A stretch of 64,000 nucleotides of DNA from Sporolactobacillus kofuensis (GCF_042660205.1 NZ_JBHSTQ010000002.1:186001-250000), one strand, 5' to 3'. Counted from the first letter of the stretch, positions 26,747 to 36,172 are shown. Made by a program: numbers and translations. Notes: a model not told the origin generated them from the letters alone.

Positions 26747-27295
26747 TTATTGACCTCTTTTAGGGTGAAGTTCCTTCAAGAGAATAACCCAAATGCGCCC
26801 TTGATCGCCTGCAGCATAACCAATGCCAATTTGCAGTTTGGTCGTGCGGTCAATGAATACATGTCTTTGTTTCAATTGTCTCCAAAGTTCTTGAACCGGA
26901 ATCTTCTTTTTTGACTCGCGTAAAATGATATGATGTACCGTTTGTTGATTATTCTTCTCCTCTGTATTGATGATGTTATCGGCCTCTTGCATTGCAATAC
27001 GCTCATCCTGACCTTTCTCGAGCTTCTGAGCTGCTATTCGCGCTGAACGGAACAAATTCCATTCCGGATCAAAAGGATGCATGTGTAAGCGTTCGCGTTC
27101 TGAATTCATCATGTTCATGAGCGCTCTCTCAGGCTGAAACACTGGTGATAGCTGCCGTTCAGGACGGAATTGGTGATTACTTTGCGCCGACACATGATGC
27201 AAAACTTCCGCACTGCCTGCCGTTCCGATTAAGAGAACACATGTTAACGTGACCAGTAAAAGATGATGTCTAATAAACGAGACTGGTAGTTTCAT
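26747..27295 (-). CDS. Exported CAP-like protein, degenerate
   Basis: 182 residues with a signal peptide or anchor (LLLVTLTCVLLIGTAGSAEV), then a region resembling the first half of a CAP domain (MMNSERERLHMHPFDPEWNLFRSARIAAQKL) and an ending with GIGYAAGDQGRIWVILL, like the last CAP strands. The conserved SH and GENI motifs of working CAP domains, present in the neighbour ylbC, are missing. Not recognised as any named ylb gene; B. subtilis has ylbA-ylbB at this position. Likely a diverged relative of ylbC. Confidence 0.7.
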   Translation of the reverse strand: MKLPVSFIRHHLLLVTLTCVLLIGTAGSAEVLHHVSAQSNHQFRPERQLSPVFQPERALMNMMNSERERLHMHPFDPEWNLFRSARIAAQKLEKGQDERIAMQEADNIINTEEKNNQQTVHHIILRESKKKIPVQELWRQLKQRHVFIDRTTKLQIGIGYAAGDQGRIWVILLKELHPKRGQ

Positions 27296-27352
27296 CGAAG
27301 GCCTCCTTGAATACCCAGTCCCAGTTTTAACAAGATGCCTGTGTAATAAACC

Positions 27353-27892
27353 TCAGTCACTAATGTGAATGCTTTTGGAATGATGTTTGCTCCGTGGCAA
27401 CTCATTCTTTAACAATTTCGCCATGTAGAACGCATTTTGCAGCTTGCTCTGAAAAAGAAATGCTGATTGACGAATACCTTCAACATGATAACCGCAAGAA
27501 CCGAACAGGAGTAAAGCTGGACGATTATCATCAGCAACTGACGCTTCAAGTCGATGATAATGGTTTTCTAATGCCCAACCCTCTACGCTTTTTAATAGTT
27601 CATACCCAAAGCCCTTTTCTCTCCATTCACTAAGAATTGCGATGTTTACATGTGCGACATGGTTCATCGTCTGATTTAGATGCCCCACAATCAATGCTGC
27701 TCCGATGTTTTCATCATTTTGTGTTGCCATGAAATAAGCAATATGTTGCTTAGTGAGCGTGATCTGTTTCATTAATCCCTTAATGTCTTGCTCTGCCTCA
27801 AGAATGAACGCACATTTGTCTCGCTTAAGTCTCTCAATAAGCTTAAGAAATCGTGGTACATCACTTTCATGAACCATTCTTACTTCAAACAT
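27353..27892 (-). CDS. GNAT-family acetyltransferase
   Basis: 179 residues of the GNAT N-acetyltransferase fold: beta-alpha start EVRMVHESDVPRFLKLI, central VGHLNQTMNHVAHVNIAILSEWREKGFGYELL with the acetyl-CoA loop R-E-K-G-F-G-Y, and ALLLFGSCGYHVEGIRQSAF. The pattern LFGSCGY-EG resembles RimI/SpeG-type enzymes. Substrate unknown. Lies between ctaB and the CAP-like gene, where B. subtilis has the ctaC-G operon. Confidence 0.85.
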   Translation of the reverse strand: MFEVRMVHESDVPRFLKLIERLKRDKCAFILEAEQDIKGLMKQITLTKQHIAYFMATQNDENIGAALIVGHLNQTMNHVAHVNIAILSEWREKGFGYELLKSVEGWALENHYHRLEASVADDNRPALLLFGSCGYHVEGIRQSAFLFQSKLQNAFYMAKLLKNELPRSKHHSKSIHISD

Positions 27893-28045
27893 TCCGAAGC
27901 ACTCCCTCCATGAGACCTGTCACACTCAGTTTATGGTTCGTGATGAACGTTCATGTTATAAATGTCCGTATTCAAATGAAAGGTGCAGCTATTCATCTTC
28001 TTGAGGTATGATGCCATCAAATTCACGGATCAATATTTCTTAGTA

Positions 28046-28086
28046 TAAAAAATAAAAGCCGGAGAAAAATAAATTCTCCGACTTTT
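28046..28086 (-). terminator. Terminator after ctaB
   Basis: Stem AAAAGCCGGAGAA with near-perfect complement (one mismatch, 28054-28086), 7-base loop, U-rich tail on the minus strand. Lies 14 bp past the ctaB stop. Confidence 0.8.
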
Positions 28087-28100
28087 ACAATTCGACAAGA

Positions 28101-29027
28101 TTAGTTAAAAAAGGTTGAAACAATCATCAATAGAAACAATAACGTTAAGTAATTCAATGAATAAACAAACATTATTCTTGCCCACTTAATCGTATCCTTT
28201 GCTACTAATCCATAAACTGCAAGTACAAGCCACGTTAAGTCAAGCAGAGACGCACTCACAATGTAGACCAATCCTAATGGATAAAGGAGCAATGATATCG
28301 GAACGAGTACAGATACATAGAATATCATTTGTCGTTTCGTCACTTCAAAGCCGGCGACAACCGGAAGCATTGGAACACCCGCCCGTCTGTACTCTTCTAC
28401 ACGTTTCATTGCGAGAGCGAGAAAATGCGGTGGCTGCCACATAAACAGAATCAAAAACAGTACCCAAGGAATTGGGGATTGTAGCAATGGATCAATCGCA
28501 GCCCAACCGATAATTGGCGGTACCGCTCCTGCTACGCTCCCAACAACTGTATTCATGGTGTAACTACGTTTCAGCCACATTGTATACACTAATACATAAA
28601 CCAGTAATCCTAGAAGACCAAACGCTGCAGCAGTCGTTGATGCCGCCAGCAAAGCGAGCAAACCAGTGATTGAAAGAGAAAGGCCCATAATCAATACTGT
28701 TTTCCCGCCAAGTTTCCCAGTTGCAGAGGGGCGTTCATGGGTGCGTTCCATCAATGGATCAATATCCCGATCAATAAAATTATTTAGCGAACACCCTCCT
28801 GCAATCACGAGTGCCGTACCGATTAACACAAAGAGTACAGGGAAAATAACAGATGACCAACTGGATCCAGTCATCCACACGGCAAGCCAGACACCTGTAA
28901 ATGCTGTCATTAAATTTGAATTGACAATACCAATCTTCACGGTCGTCAATACATCTCTAACTAAACTGCTCAGAGGCGAAACTTCCTCTTTCGCTTGTAA
29001 TACTTGCTCAGAATCAATGCTTTTCAT
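28101..29027 (-). CDS. ctaB: Protoheme IX farnesyltransferase CtaB
   Basis: UbiA-family membrane prenyltransferase converting heme B to heme O. 308 residues, about nine membrane helices. The prenyl diphosphate binding motif NNFIDRDIDPLMERTHERP lies around residue 80, and the second aspartate region LAMKRVEEYRRAGVPMLPVV matches heme O synthases. ATG start. Divergent from ctaA; the oxidase genes ctaC-F that follow ctaB in B. subtilis are not here. Confidence 0.95.
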   Translation of the reverse strand: MKSIDSEQVLQAKEEVSPLSSLVRDVLTTVKIGIVNSNLMTAFTGVWLAVWMTGSSWSSVIFPVLFVLIGTALVIAGGCSLNNFIDRDIDPLMERTHERPSATGKLGGKTVLIMGLSLSITGLLALLAASTTAAAFGLLGLLVYVLVYTMWLKRSYTMNTVVGSVAGAVPPIIGWAAIDPLLQSPIPWVLFLILFMWQPPHFLALAMKRVEEYRRAGVPMLPVVAGFEVTKRQMIFYVSVLVPISLLLYPLGLVYIVSASLLDLTWLVLAVYGLVAKDTIKWARIMFVYSLNYLTLLFLLMIVSTFFN

Positions 29028-29281
29028 AAAATGATTTCCTTCTTTCTCTATAGTCGATCATTAAACGAATCTCAAGGTAATAACTTATCCTAAATTTCTT
29101 TTCCTAATTGGAAGAGGAACTTTTATTAAATCCGTTCACAAAAATATCACATTATTATTATATATGAACAAAAACCGTTTGTCTTTTGTTTTACTCAATG
29201 TTATTTGTCACATTTTGGATCATGCACGTACCAATTGTTTGTCAATTTGCTTCATCTGAAATGAATTTAAGCGAAAAAGTC

Positions 29282-29308
29282 TTGAATAGGCCGGTTTTCT
29301 GATAAAAT
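29282..29308 (+). promoter_or_regulatory. Promoter of ctaA
   Basis: TTGAAT and TAAAAT with a short 15-bp spacer, compensated by an extended TG before the -10 (TGATAAAAT). About 55 bp before ctaA. The rest of the 29028-29362 divergent gap is AT-rich; no gene or other clear site seen. Confidence 0.45.
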
Positions 29309-29362
29309 AAGAGTACATGTCTGATTTTACATCAGAAGATATTTAGAAATCAGGTGATCTAT

Positions 29363-30271
29363 TTGAAAGAACGCGTGTTAAAAATAATCAGCATATCCGG
29401 AATGCTTTCCGTGCTCATCGTTGTAATCATGGGTGCACTCGTCACAAATACCGGTTCAGCATATGGTTGCGGAAACAACTGGCCACTGTGCAATGGGCAG
29501 GTAATTCCAAATGCCCAAGCACACCAGACATGGATTGAATTTAGCCACCGTGTGGTCTCAGGACTAGCATCCATTCTTGTCGTGATTCAAGCCATTTGGC
29601 TCTGGCGTCCATTTAAAAAGGTATGGAGTGGTCGTTTCTTAATTATCGCTTCCGTCTTTTTTATTTTTCTGCAAGCGTTCCTCGGTATGGCGGCAGTGGT
29701 CTGGGGACAGTCCTCAGTCGTTCTCGCATTACATTTTGGCATCTCTTTGCTGTCATTCGCCAGTATGCTGCTGTTAACCTGTCTTGTGCTCGAGTTTGGT
29801 AAACCGCATTTAAAACTGTTTCAATTTACCGTACACAAGGCCATGAAGTGGAATTTTATCTTAATGGGTATCTTTTCCTATATTCTCATTTACTCGGGGG
29901 CTTTTGTTCGCCATACTGAGTCCAGCTTGGGATGTAGAGATTTCCCGCTTTGTAATGGGCATATTTTTCCAGAACCACTCATTAGTAAAGCAGGCGTTCA
30001 ATACTTGCACCGTGTACTTGCGCTCGTTCTGTTACTTTGGTTAGTCTGGACATTAATCGTAGTGTATAAACGCTATCAAAGCCAGGCACAACTTTTTACA
30101 GTTGTATTCTTCGCTTTAATTTTCGTTTTACTTCAAGCTGTTTCGGGAGCATTTATTATTTTGACAAAAATGAACTTACTATTCTTGCTCTTACACGCCT
30201 TTTTCGTTACCGGATTTTTTGGACTACTCACTGTGCTTATTCTCTTTTGCAGTCGGCCCCAAGCAAAATGA
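29363..30271 (+). CDS. ctaA: Heme A synthase CtaA
   Basis: Eight-helix membrane protein oxidising heme O to heme A for aa3-type oxidases. 302 residues. Both extracellular cysteine pairs are present: Cys36/Cys43 in GCGNNWPLC and the pair in LGCRDFPLC; heme-ligand histidines occur in FSHRVV, LHFGIS, YLHRVL and LLHAFF. The frame opens with GTG 29354, but that codon lies inside the ribosome site AGGTGAT; TTG 29363 gives MKERV and matches the family. Confidence 0.94.
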   Translation: MKERVLKIISISGMLSVLIVVIMGALVTNTGSAYGCGNNWPLCNGQVIPNAQAHQTWIEFSHRVVSGLASILVVIQAIWLWRPFKKVWSGRFLIIASVFFIFLQAFLGMAAVVWGQSSVVLALHFGISLLSFASMLLLTCLVLEFGKPHLKLFQFTVHKAMKWNFILMGIFSYILIYSGAFVRHTESSLGCRDFPLCNGHIFPEPLISKAGVQYLHRVLALVLLLWLVWTLIVVYKRYQSQAQLFTVVFFALIFVLLQAVSGAFIILTKMNLLFLLLHAFFVTGFFGLLTVLILFCSRPQAK

Positions 30272-30343
30272 ATGGATGTAAACCACTCAACATATTTATG
30301 CTCCATTTCTGTTAATCATTTCAATAACTTCTTTTCACATATT

Positions 30344-30410
30344 AAGAACTGGGCAAAGTCGCCCAGTTCTTAATTTTTATCATAATGTGCTTCAATGCTC
30401 AGTTGCCACA
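30344..30410. repeat. Interspersed hairpin repeat, copy B (includes ctaA terminator)
   Basis: Opens with an 11-bp hairpin AAGAACTGGGC/GCCCAGTTCTT (30344-30371) followed by AATTTTTATC, then TGTGCTTCAATGCTC. The layout of hairpin, CTTAnTTTT, and TGCTTCnATTGCTC is that of copy A, with compensating changes in the stem. On the plus strand the hairpin probably also terminates ctaA. Confidence 0.5.
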
Positions 30411-30456
30411 AGTGTCATGAACCTTGAAATTTTTGAGTAACAAACGTTCTATTTTT

Positions 30457-30497
30457 TGAAAAAAGAACCCAAATGAGTTTTACTCACTTGGGTTCTT
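30457..30497 (-). terminator. Terminator after pycA
   Basis: Stem AAGAACCCAA-TGAG with complement (30463-30497, one mismatch), 5-base loop, then TTTTTTC on the minus strand, 25 bp past the pycA stop. Confidence 0.85.
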
Positions 30498-30521
30498 CGT
30501 TAATCTTCATTCTACTTCGGA

Positions 30522-33500
30522 TTAATTCAATTCAATCATTAAGTCTCCGGTTTCAATCACATCATTTTCATCGACATAAATCTTCTTGATGGTTCCATCG
30601 ATTGGAGCTTGAACCGTTGTTTCCATTTTCATTGCTTCAGTAACAAGCAGATGGTCACCTTTTTTCACACGTTCGCCGGCAGAAACCAAAATTTTCACGA
30701 CTGTACCTGGCATTGAGGCACCAATCTGGTGTGCATTATCTTTTTCGGCTTTCGCATGCGCGACTTCAGATGCTTGAACATTCATATCTTTAATCGATAC
30801 TTCACGCGGCTGACCGTTTAATTCATAGTACAACGTCCGTGTACCATCTTTTTGCGGATGTCCAATCGAAATCAATTTCACAACGAGCATTTTTCCTTCT
30901 TCAATTGTGACTGATACTTCTTCACCTAATCTCAGTCCGTAGAAGAAAGTCGGTGTACCGAGCACTGTTGTTTGCCCGTACGTCTCGCAGAAACGGAGAT
31001 AGTCCGTATACACCTTAGGATAGAGTGCTGCGGAAATGACTTCATGAAATTTAAACTTCCGCTCGAACTTCTCTTCCAATCGTGCTTGAATATCAGAAAA
31101 ATTAATAGGATCTAAATGCTTTCCCGGACGATCCAATAATGGCTGTTTACCCTTAAGTACAATACTTTGCAATTCTTTAGGGAAACCTTGATATGGCTGA
31201 CCCAATTCGCCCATAAAGAAATTGATGACCGAATCAGGGAAATCAAGTGTTGCACCCTTTTCGTAAATTGTATCTTCCGTCAAGTTATTCTGTACCATAT
31301 ACAGTGTCATGTCACCAACAACTTTAGACGATGGTGTTACCTTTACAATATCTCCAAATAGTTGATTCACTCGGCGATACATATCCTTAACTTCTTCAAA
31401 GCGATCGCCTAGCCCAACCGCAATTGCCTGTTGACGAAGGTTACTATATTGTCCTCCTGGCATTTCAAGTTTATAAATCTCCGCGTTTGCCGTCTTCATA
31501 CCACTTTCAAATGGATAATAATATTGGCGAACTTTCTCCCAATAATGACTCAGCGATTCAAGTGCATCGATATCAACATCCGGACGACGCACATCGCTGC
31601 CGAGTGCATAATATAAAGAATTTATACTTGGTTGTGAGGTCATGCCTGACATTGCTTCAATGGCAACGTCAATAATGTCTACCCCAGCTTCAATCGCCTT
31701 AATATAGGTATAAATACCATTCCCACTTGTATCATGGGTATGAAGATGAATCGGCAGAGAAACGGTTTCCTTTAATTCGGAGACTAAACGATAGGCAGCT
31801 TCAGGTTTTAATAGGCCTGCCATATCCTTAATACCGAGAATATGTGCCCCTGCTGCTTCCATATCTTTTGCCAATTTTTTGTAGTATTCGAGATTATATT
31901 TTGTACGTGACCCATCTAAAATATCGCCTGTATAGCACATCGTCGCTTCAGCAATTTTTCCACTCTCAATAACAGCATCAAGTGAAACACGCATTCCGTC
32001 AAGCCAGTTCAAACTGTCGAAGACACGGAAAACATCAACGCCTTGCTTTGCAGCTTCTTTAACAAATGCATGGATTAAATTATCAGGGTAATTTTTATAA
32101 CCTACCGCATTTGAACCACGCAATAACATTTGAAGCAATACATTTGGCATTTTCGCACGAATCTTACGTAATCTTTCCCATGGATCTTCTCTCAAAAAGC
32201 GGTACGTTGTATCGAATGTCGCACCGCCCCACGCTTCTTCAGAGAAAAGATTTGGAAGTAAATGAGCTGTTTGACCCGCTATTTTCTCAATATCCTTTGT
32301 GCGCATGCGTGTTGCAAGCAAACTCTGATGTGCATCACGAAATGTAGTATCTGTTAAGAGCACTCGTTTCTGTGCCTTGATCCATTGAGAAACGCCTTCT
32401 GCACCATGCTGCTCCAATATCTGTTTGGTGCCACCTGGGAATGGTTCAGAAAGTTTGACATCCGGAATCGGTGGGACGTCAAAAATAGGTTTCTTACTCT
32501 TCATAATCCCCGGATAGCCATTAATCGTAATATCACCGATATAATTCAACATTTTCGTGCCGCGGTCTAATATCTTGTTAAAGACAAACAATTCCGGTGT
32601 TGTATCAATGAATGTTGTTGATACATTACCTTCTAGAAAATCAGGGTGTTGAACAACATTGATCAAAAATGGAATGTTTGTTTTAATACCTCTAATTCGG
32701 AATTCTTTTAGATTGCGCAACATCTTTACTGCAGCACTCTTGAACGTACGCGCTGAAGTCGAAAGTTTCACCAATAGCGAATCATAATACGGAGTGATTA
32801 CCGATCCTGTGAATGCATTACCGGCATCCAATCGAACGCCAAATCCTCCGCCACTTCGATAGGCAACAATTTTCCCAGTATCCGGCATAAATGAGTTACT
32901 TGGATCCTCAGTAGTCACACGGCATTGGATCGCATACCCATAAGTACGAATGTCCTTCTGTTCTGGAATAAGCACCGGATCCTCATGTAATCCATAACCC
33001 TGAGCGATAAGAATCTGAGAGGATACGATGTCGATACCTGTAATCAATTCAGTAATTGTATGTTCAACCTGTACACGCGGATTGACTTCGATAAAATAAA
33101 ATTCCCCATTCGGCGTAACCAAAAATTCAACGGTTCCGGCATTTAGGTAATGCACGCTTTTCATCAATCGAACAGCAGCATCACAAATCTCATGGCGAAG
33201 TTTCTCACCAAGTCCTCGGCTCGGTGCTACCTCAACAACCTTCTGATGACGACGCTGTACAGAGCAGTCCCGTTCATAGAGATGAACGATATCCCCTGAC
33301 TCATCGGCCATAATCTGTACTTCAATATGGCGCGGATGGTCCAAATACTTTTCAACATACACATCTTCTTTACCAAAAGTCTGTTTGGCTTCAGAAGTTG
33401 CACGTGCATAAGCCTCATCAACACCTTGAGCACTGCGTACAATACGCATTCCGCGTCCGCCGCCACCAAGTACTGCTTTTATTATGATCGGATAGCCATG

Positions 33501-33965
33501 TGTTGCCCCAAATGCCTTCACTTCATCTACTGAAGCAACTGGGCCGCCTGATCCGGGTATAACAGGAATATTTGCATTGACAGCTGCTTCTCGAGCAGCC
33601 GCCTTGTCCCCAAATGTCATCAAATGTTCTGGTTTCGGTCCGACAAAAATGATGCCTTCTTCAGCGCATCGTCGTGCAAAGTCTGCATTTTCAGAGAGAA
33701 ATCCATATCCTGGATGAATGGCGTCGACATGATGTGCTTTTGCGACCTCGATAATGCTCTCAATATCCAAGTACGCTTCAATTGGATTCTTTCCTTTGCC
33801 AACTAGATAAGATTCATCCGCTTTGTAACGATGATAGGAGCTAATGTCTTCCTTAGAATAAATAGCTACAGTTCGAATACCTAGTTCCGTGCATGCACGA
33901 CAAATTCTGATTGCAATTTCGCCACGATTCGCAATGAGCAATCGTTTAATAGTACGCTTTAACAT
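30522..33965 (-). CDS. pycA: Pyruvate carboxylase
   Basis: Biotin enzyme carboxylating pyruvate to oxaloacetate, replenishing the TCA cycle. 1147 residues, full length for a single-chain enzyme. Biotin carboxylase domain (about 5-455, LGGGGRGMRIV, NPRVQVEHTITE), carboxyltransferase domain (about 530-800, TDTTFRDAHQSLLATR, LHTHDTSGNG), conserved C-terminal region, and biotinyl domain with AMKMETT (Lys1113). ATG start overlapping the ftsW 3' end by 20 bp. The ylaN-ftsW-pycA-ctaA neighbourhood is the same as in B. subtilis. Confidence 0.98.
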   Translation of the reverse strand: MLKRTIKRLLIANRGEIAIRICRACTELGIRTVAIYSKEDISSYHRYKADESYLVGKGKNPIEAYLDIESIIEVAKAHHVDAIHPGYGFLSENADFARRCAEEGIIFVGPKPEHLMTFGDKAAAREAAVNANIPVIPGSGGPVASVDEVKAFGATHGYPIIIKAVLGGGGRGMRIVRSAQGVDEAYARATSEAKQTFGKEDVYVEKYLDHPRHIEVQIMADESGDIVHLYERDCSVQRRHQKVVEVAPSRGLGEKLRHEICDAAVRLMKSVHYLNAGTVEFLVTPNGEFYFIEVNPRVQVEHTITELITGIDIVSSQILIAQGYGLHEDPVLIPEQKDIRTYGYAIQCRVTTEDPSNSFMPDTGKIVAYRSGGGFGVRLDAGNAFTGSVITPYYDSLLVKLSTSARTFKSAAVKMLRNLKEFRIRGIKTNIPFLINVVQHPDFLEGNVSTTFIDTTPELFVFNKILDRGTKMLNYIGDITINGYPGIMKSKKPIFDVPPIPDVKLSEPFPGGTKQILEQHGAEGVSQWIKAQKRVLLTDTTFRDAHQSLLATRMRTKDIEKIAGQTAHLLPNLFSEEAWGGATFDTTYRFLREDPWERLRKIRAKMPNVLLQMLLRGSNAVGYKNYPDNLIHAFVKEAAKQGVDVFRVFDSLNWLDGMRVSLDAVIESGKIAEATMCYTGDILDGSRTKYNLEYYKKLAKDMEAAGAHILGIKDMAGLLKPEAAYRLVSELKETVSLPIHLHTHDTSGNGIYTYIKAIEAGVDIIDVAIEAMSGMTSQPSINSLYYALGSDVRRPDVDIDALESLSHYWEKVRQYYYPFESGMKTANAEIYKLEMPGGQYSNLRQQAIAVGLGDRFEEVKDMYRRVNQLFGDIVKVTPSSKVVGDMTLYMVQNNLTEDTIYEKGATLDFPDSVINFFMGELGQPYQGFPKELQSIVLKGKQPLLDRPGKHLDPINFSDIQARLEEKFERKFKFHEVISAALYPKVYTDYLRFCETYGQTTVLGTPTFFYGLRLGEEVSVTIEEGKMLVVKLISIGHPQKDGTRTLYYELNGQPREVSIKDMNVQASEVAHAKAEKDNAHQIGASMPGTVVKILVSAGERVKKGDHLLVTEAMKMETTVQAPIDGTIKKIYVDENDVIETGDLMIELN

Positions 33966-35112
33966 TCTCTCTCTTCCCTTCTCGTTGGCTGTTCGATCTT
34001 TTCATATTTACGAATGCAGAAATGTTCATTAACACACAAATTGAAAAGACCATCGTAATCAATGAAGATCCACCGTAACTGACAAAAGGCAGTGTAACAC
34101 CTGTTATCGGTAGTAGACCAGTGGCAGCTCCCAAATTGACAAATGTTTGTATTGCCAGCATACTCGAGATTCCAATGGCCAACAAACTTCCGAATACATC
34201 TTTGCAGCGAATCGCTGTTACAAAGCCTCTAAAAACAAGATAGGCTATACATAGTATAACAAATAAAATGCCCAATAGGCCCAATTCTTCCCCGATCACC
34301 GAGATGATAAAATCCGTTTGCGGTTCGGGCAAAAATCCTGTTTTTTCAATACTTTGTCCAAGCCCCCTCCCGGTAAATCCGCCAGAAGCAATTGCGATAT
34401 ATGAATTAATTAGCTGTCGTCCTGACTTATCGGCAACCGAAAAAGGATCGTAAGCCGCAGTAAATCTGCCGAGTTGGTTGCTACTCAAAAATTTGTTGTA
34501 AAAGAGCAGAACAAAAAGTACAGCGAATCCGCCTAGAAACAAAAGATGTTTTGTCCTAAGTCCTGCACAAAGAACCATAATCGTTGAGATCAAAATGAGA
34601 ATCATAGCGGTCCCAAAATCTGGCTGTGCCGCAATGAGACAGAAAAACACCAATACTACAATTAATGGGGGCAGGACTGATGTCTTAAAATCAGAAATTG
34701 AATTCTGTTTATTTGAGAAAACTGAGGCCAAATATAATATAACTGAAATTTTCACTAATTCTGCCGGTTGAATATTGAATGCACCAATATGAAACCAAGA
34801 TTGTGCATTATTCACAGTATTCCCCATCAAAAAGAGCAGGAAAAGCAAGCCCAATGATAAAAAAATAAATGGTTTTACAATTTTTTTATAGGCTTGATAA
34901 GGAAAGACTAAGCCAAAAATTCCAACTGGAATCGCTAGAATCAACCACATAAGCTGATGAATAAAAAAATAGGTAGGTGGCTGAGGCTTTTCAAAAATTA
35001 ATCCTGCCCATACAGATCCGGCACTATAAACCATAATTAAGCCGAAACCAATCAATAATGTCATGGTCACGAGAAGCGTATAGTCATAATGATGTAGCAA
35101 CTTTTTCAACAT
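33946..35112 (-). CDS. ftsW: SEDS peptidoglycan polymerase FtsW
   Basis: Division-specific lipid II polymerase, partner of PBP2B. About 388 residues, ten membrane helices. Shares with spoVE the motifs GAFNIQPAELVKI, AQPDFGTAMIL, LPEPQTDFIISVIGEELG and TLPFVSYGGSS. The frame begins three codons earlier with GTG, but AGGTGG places the start at ATG 35112. Position directly upstream of pycA corresponds to B. subtilis ftsW (ylaO). Confidence 0.92.
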   Translation of the reverse strand: MLKKLLHHYDYTLLVTMTLLIGFGLIMVYSAGSVWAGLIFEKPQPPTYFFIHQLMWLILAIPVGIFGLVFPYQAYKKIVKPFIFLSLGLLFLLFLMGNTVNNAQSWFHIGAFNIQPAELVKISVILYLASVFSNKQNSISDFKTSVLPPLIVVLVFFCLIAAQPDFGTAMILILISTIMVLCAGLRTKHLLFLGGFAVLFVLLFYNKFLSSNQLGRFTAAYDPFSVADKSGRQLINSYIAIASGGFTGRGLGQSIEKTGFLPEPQTDFIISVIGEELGLLGILFVILCIAYLVFRGFVTAIRCKDVFGSLLAIGISSMLAIQTFVNLGAATGLLPITGVTLPFVSYGGSSLITMVFSICVLMNISAFVNMKRSNSQREGKRENVKAYY

Positions 35113-35230
35113 GAAATCCACCTATTTGTGCCCTTATCTAAATGTCTCTGGATACGTTTGTTGGAAGTGATCCATAAACGAGAGCCTGATTTGTCCCCTT
35201 AATTGCCAACTCCTAGATACCCGAATTGAC

Positions 35231-35271
35231 AAAAAAGCCCAAACCACAACCATTTGCGGATTGTGAGTTTG
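35231..35271 (-). terminator. Terminator after ylaN
   Basis: Bulged stem CAAAC-CACAA-CC and complement (35240-35271) followed on the minus strand by GGGCTTTTTTG. Confidence 0.7.
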
Positions 35272-35282
35272 AGCAACCAGGT

Positions 35283-35564
35283 TTATTTCTGTGTCGATGC
35301 TTCGTGGAGCGCAGAAACTTGCCGCTCAAGAGAGCTCAGCAGTTCTCGCCCCTCATCCGCACGCACAAGACCAAGGCGAACCGCAAAATCGATCTCACGG
35401 GATAAGCCGAACATTTGAGTATCCAATACTTCTTCATACAGGGGGCACTGGGGCATCGTTAAATTTTCCATTTGCACCCCGATCAGCTTCAGTATCTTCT
35501 GAGCATCGGCCTGTAACAATTCATAGGCTTTCTCTCGTTTTCCAATCTTCATTTCGACTGACAA
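35283..35564 (-). CDS. ylaN: YlaN (UPF0358) iron-regulation protein
   Basis: 93 residues. Highly conserved stretch ADAQKILKLIGVQMENLTMPQCPLYEEVLDTQMFGLSREIDF is diagnostic of YlaN. In B. subtilis YlaN is essential under iron limitation and acts as a Fur antagonist. The longest frame is longer, but TTG 35564 has GGGGGG upstream and yields SVEMKIGKREKAYELL, aligning with the known start. Divergent from ylaI. Confidence 0.93.
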   Translation of the reverse strand: MSVEMKIGKREKAYELLQADAQKILKLIGVQMENLTMPQCPLYEEVLDTQMFGLSREIDFAVRLGLVRADEGRELLSSLERQVSALHEASTQK

Positions 35565-35597
35565 TTTGCTCCCCCCTTGTCTCAATAACTTTCCTAA

Positions 35598-35624
35598 AAT
35601 TTATCTTACCCTCTGTCATGTCAA
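35598..35624 (-). promoter_or_regulatory. Possible promoter of ylaN
   Basis: Consensus -35 TTGACA and TAAATT with a 15-bp spacer on the minus strand, about 34 bp before ylaN. The -35 is perfect; spacing is short. Confidence 0.4.
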
Positions 35625-35687
35625 AAAGCAAGATTAATCACAACCACGGAAATGCACGATCCTGTCTCATCCCCCGATTTCCCCTAC

Positions 35688-35717
35688 TTCACGATTTCTT
35701 AAAAAACCTGCTATACT
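35688..35717 (+). promoter_or_regulatory. Sigma-A promoter of ylaI
   Basis: TTCACG, 18-bp spacer, TATACT, 20 bp before the ylaI ATG. Confidence 0.5.
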
Positions 35718-35737
35718 ATTCTCAAGGAGGTTATTTC

Positions 35738-35947
35738 ATGCAAGTGAACTGTGCATTATGTGAAAAGATCTGTCAGTTGGATGATCACTCTTCAACTGCA
35801 AAGCGACTGAGAAACCGGCCAATTCACACGTATCTCTGTGACGCGTGTAATAAAAGAATCAGTGAGCGAACGAGAGCACGTTGGGCAACTGGTAATTTTT
35901 CACTACACTTGCCTCTAGCCGACGGAAAAAAATCACGACGTTTATGA
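35738..35947 (+). CDS. ylaI: YlaI-like zinc-finger protein (DUF2197)
   Basis: 69 residues with two CXXC pairs (CALC and CDAC) plus a third cysteine (CEKIC), arranged as a small zinc finger; basic C-terminus ending GKKSRRL. Function unknown. The frame is open for 450 bp upstream, but AAGGAGG and ATG 35738 define the gene. Located between ylaN and typA as in B. subtilis yla order. Confidence 0.85.
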   Translation: MQVNCALCEKICQLDDHSSTAKRLRNRPIHTYLCDACNKRISERTRARWATGNFSLHLPLADGKKSRRL

Positions 35948-35983
35948 ATGCCAATTATTAAGAACGAATCATTTATAAGAGAA

Positions 35984-36062
35984 ACCGGGTAAAAAATGCC
36001 CGGTCCTTATTTTGCATCACTTGTGCTCTTCGCTACATTTTCAAGTGAAAAACTTTTACTTT
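35984..36062. repeat. Interspersed hairpin repeat, copy C
   Basis: Hairpin ACCGGG/CCCGGT (35984-36004) with A-rich loop, then TCCTTATTTTGCATC, TGTGCTCTTCGCTACATTTTC and AAAAACTTTTACTT. Aligns with both ends of copy A (TCCTTACTTTGCATT and TTCGCTACATCTTTACG), as if the middle of copy A were deleted. Lies 37 bp past ylaI; the hairpin may also terminate ylaI. Confidence 0.55.
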
Positions 36063-36075
36063 CTTATTTTCCAAG

Positions 36076-36113
36076 AAAAAAACGTCTGTGCTCATGGAGC
36101 ACAGACGTTTTTT
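36076..36113. terminator. Bidirectional terminator between ylaI and typA
   Basis: Perfect stem ACGTCTGTGCTC with complement, 3-base loop, flanked by A-run and U-run. Serves convergent ylaI and typA. Confidence 0.9.
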
Positions 36114-36172
36114 AAAAAATGCGATCACTTGAAGAATTTATAACGAACTCAATCAAAGAATAACGCAGGTGA

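Noticed and set aside
35291..35737. Upstream extension of the ylaI frame (218 codons in total)
   Set aside because: It overlaps ylaN on the other strand; ylaI has its own promoter, ribosome site and ATG at 35738.
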